Below, one piece after another: positions 63,482 to 64,000 of a stretch of 64,000 nucleotides of DNA. A model generated the notes under the pieces. That model was given only the letters and a program-made list of their open reading frames with translations, did no database searches and was not told the origin of the DNA. Origin of the DNA: QHXW01 sp963847515. Its GTDB lineage: Bacteria > Acidobacteriota > Terriglobia > Bryobacterales > Bryobacteraceae. The stretch's first letter is position 1. The number at the start of each line of letters is the position of its first letter. The stretch lies in contig CAWKAA010000007.1 of assembly GCA_963847515.1 (NCBI GenBank), forward strand, positions 372,001 through 436,000, given 5' to 3'. Both the position numbers and the translations under genes were made by a program.

Positions 63482-63788
63482 GATAGATTTCAGCTTCTGT
63501 CTGTTTGCGGCGAAGGTGTCACTTGAGAAAAAGGTACCCAGAAATCCTTGCTCTTTCATTACCCCCCCGTTTAAGCGTTGATCATTCCGGCCGTCCTGAT
63601 CTCGACCCCACGCCGCGGTGTCTCCTACTGGCGTCGCGACCGGCGCACTCGTGTGCGCCCATACCAAAACCGGCACTCGTCGTGACGTCAAAACCGGCGC
63701 AATCGCTGGTGTCATAAACCGGCGCTAACAAGCCGTATGTTCCTTCTCATAATGCGGCTCTGAGCGAGAAGTCGACGGGACGGTCATT
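63482..63788. other. Spacer between two IS elements
   Basis: 307 bp. Short GC-rich repeats of the form AAACCGGCGC occur near 63660-63735 (three copies of an 'ACCGGC' block), possibly the outer ends of the flanking element. No gene seen. Confidence 0.35.
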
Positions 63789-64000
63789 TTAGGCTGCTTT
63801 CTTAAAGACCACAAATTCGGTCCTGGTTGCTGCCATGCGCTGGGCCTTTAGCAACAGGTAGCGCAGGTTTTTGTAGCCGCGGCCACGGCGCAGCAGGGAT
63901 TTGATGTTCCCGTTGATGGCTTCGACGATCCCGAGCGGCACCTTGGTCCGGCAGTAGTTTAGGATGCCATCCAGGTGATCCAGAAGCATCAGGGCCAATT
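63789..64000 (-). pseudogene. ISL3-family transposase, C-terminal part, runs off the right edge
   Basis: The minus frame reads LMLLDHLDGILNYCRTKVPL, GIVEAINGNIKSLLRRGRGY and KNLRYLLLKAQRM, then stops at 63789. The 'VEAxNGxIKxLxRRxRGY' segment is the C-terminal signature of ISL3-type transposases with the last catalytic Glu. The rest lies outside the window, so completeness cannot be judged; 'pseudogene' here only marks it as partial. Confidence 0.7.

Noticed and set aside
63655..63740. Short AAACCGGCGC-type repeats as a possible CRISPR array
   Set aside because: Units are only about 10 bp, unevenly spaced, with no spacers of constant length; more likely the ends of the neighbouring IS.

Overview
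The window looks like a chromosomal segment of a soil Acidobacteriota member, closest in flavour to Candidatus Solibacter / Bryobacterales. Reasons: about 58-60% GC by eye, a VWFA-related protein of the type known from Acidobacteria, a run of small acidobacterial-type conserved proteins, many secreted beta-propellers and very many insertion sequences (IS). No rRNA or tRNA gene was seen. All family names come from reading the protein sequences; no search was run.

Layout. 1-7.9 kb holds intact metabolic genes: a headless PadR remnant at the edge, two MFS transporters, a metallo-beta-lactamase-fold hydrolase, an arylsulfotransferase, an alpha/beta hydrolase and a PAPS sulfotransferase. 7.9-19.3 kb holds small conserved proteins (pseudo-receiver, zinc ribbon, SANT/HTH-like protein, glycine/lysine-rich secreted protein), a complete IS630-type element, IS remnants and a decayed ligD ligase domain. 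19.38-24.86 kb is the most interesting part. It is a tightly coupled four-gene operon encoding a TIR protein, a MoxR-type AAA+ ATPase, a vWA-like (SAV_2336-type) protein, and a 746-residue protein joining a SAV_2336-like region, a TIR domain, a minimal NB-ARC-like P-loop module and a second TIR domain. I read it as a variant of the MoxR/vWA 'ternary' NTP-dependent conflict (immune) systems. A truncated TIR/WD40-type gene lies 1.2 kb downstream, and another TIR-like gene lies at 44.9 kb, so the window resembles a defence-gene and IS graveyard.

25-38.6 kb is a mosaic of pseudogenes and mobile DNA: an IS6 element, a duplicated gene 5' end fused to a beta-propeller tail, a group II intron with a gutted reverse transcriptase, a truncated IS110, a broken MacB/FtsX permease pair, a frameshifted class IV aminotransferase, a truncated IS1634-type transposase, a histidine-rich metal-binding peptide and an orphan Flp pilin. 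38.9-44.5 kb has a sorbosone/glucose dehydrogenase-like propeller, a MntP-like efflux protein, a large PQQ-type propeller protein, and an IS6 remnant carrying a 158-bp MITE-like insert with perfect 18-bp inverted repeats. 44.9-57 kb mixes the TIR-like gene, radical-SAM and RidA fragments, DUF4331, secreted hydrolases (one broken by IS6), a P-loop kinase-like protein, a YVTN propeller and an rve-type IS. 57.2-62.1 kb is a coherent stress/envelope cluster: SYLF protein, YihY, DUF883-like, holin-3_6-like, DUF3618, YciE-like and manganese catalase. The right edge is again IS DNA (IS6 end, rve IS, ISL3-type fragment).

At least six genes are broken by what looks like one single-base indel, several of them in homopolymers. 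Either the region is decaying or the assembly carries indel errors; raw reads would tell.
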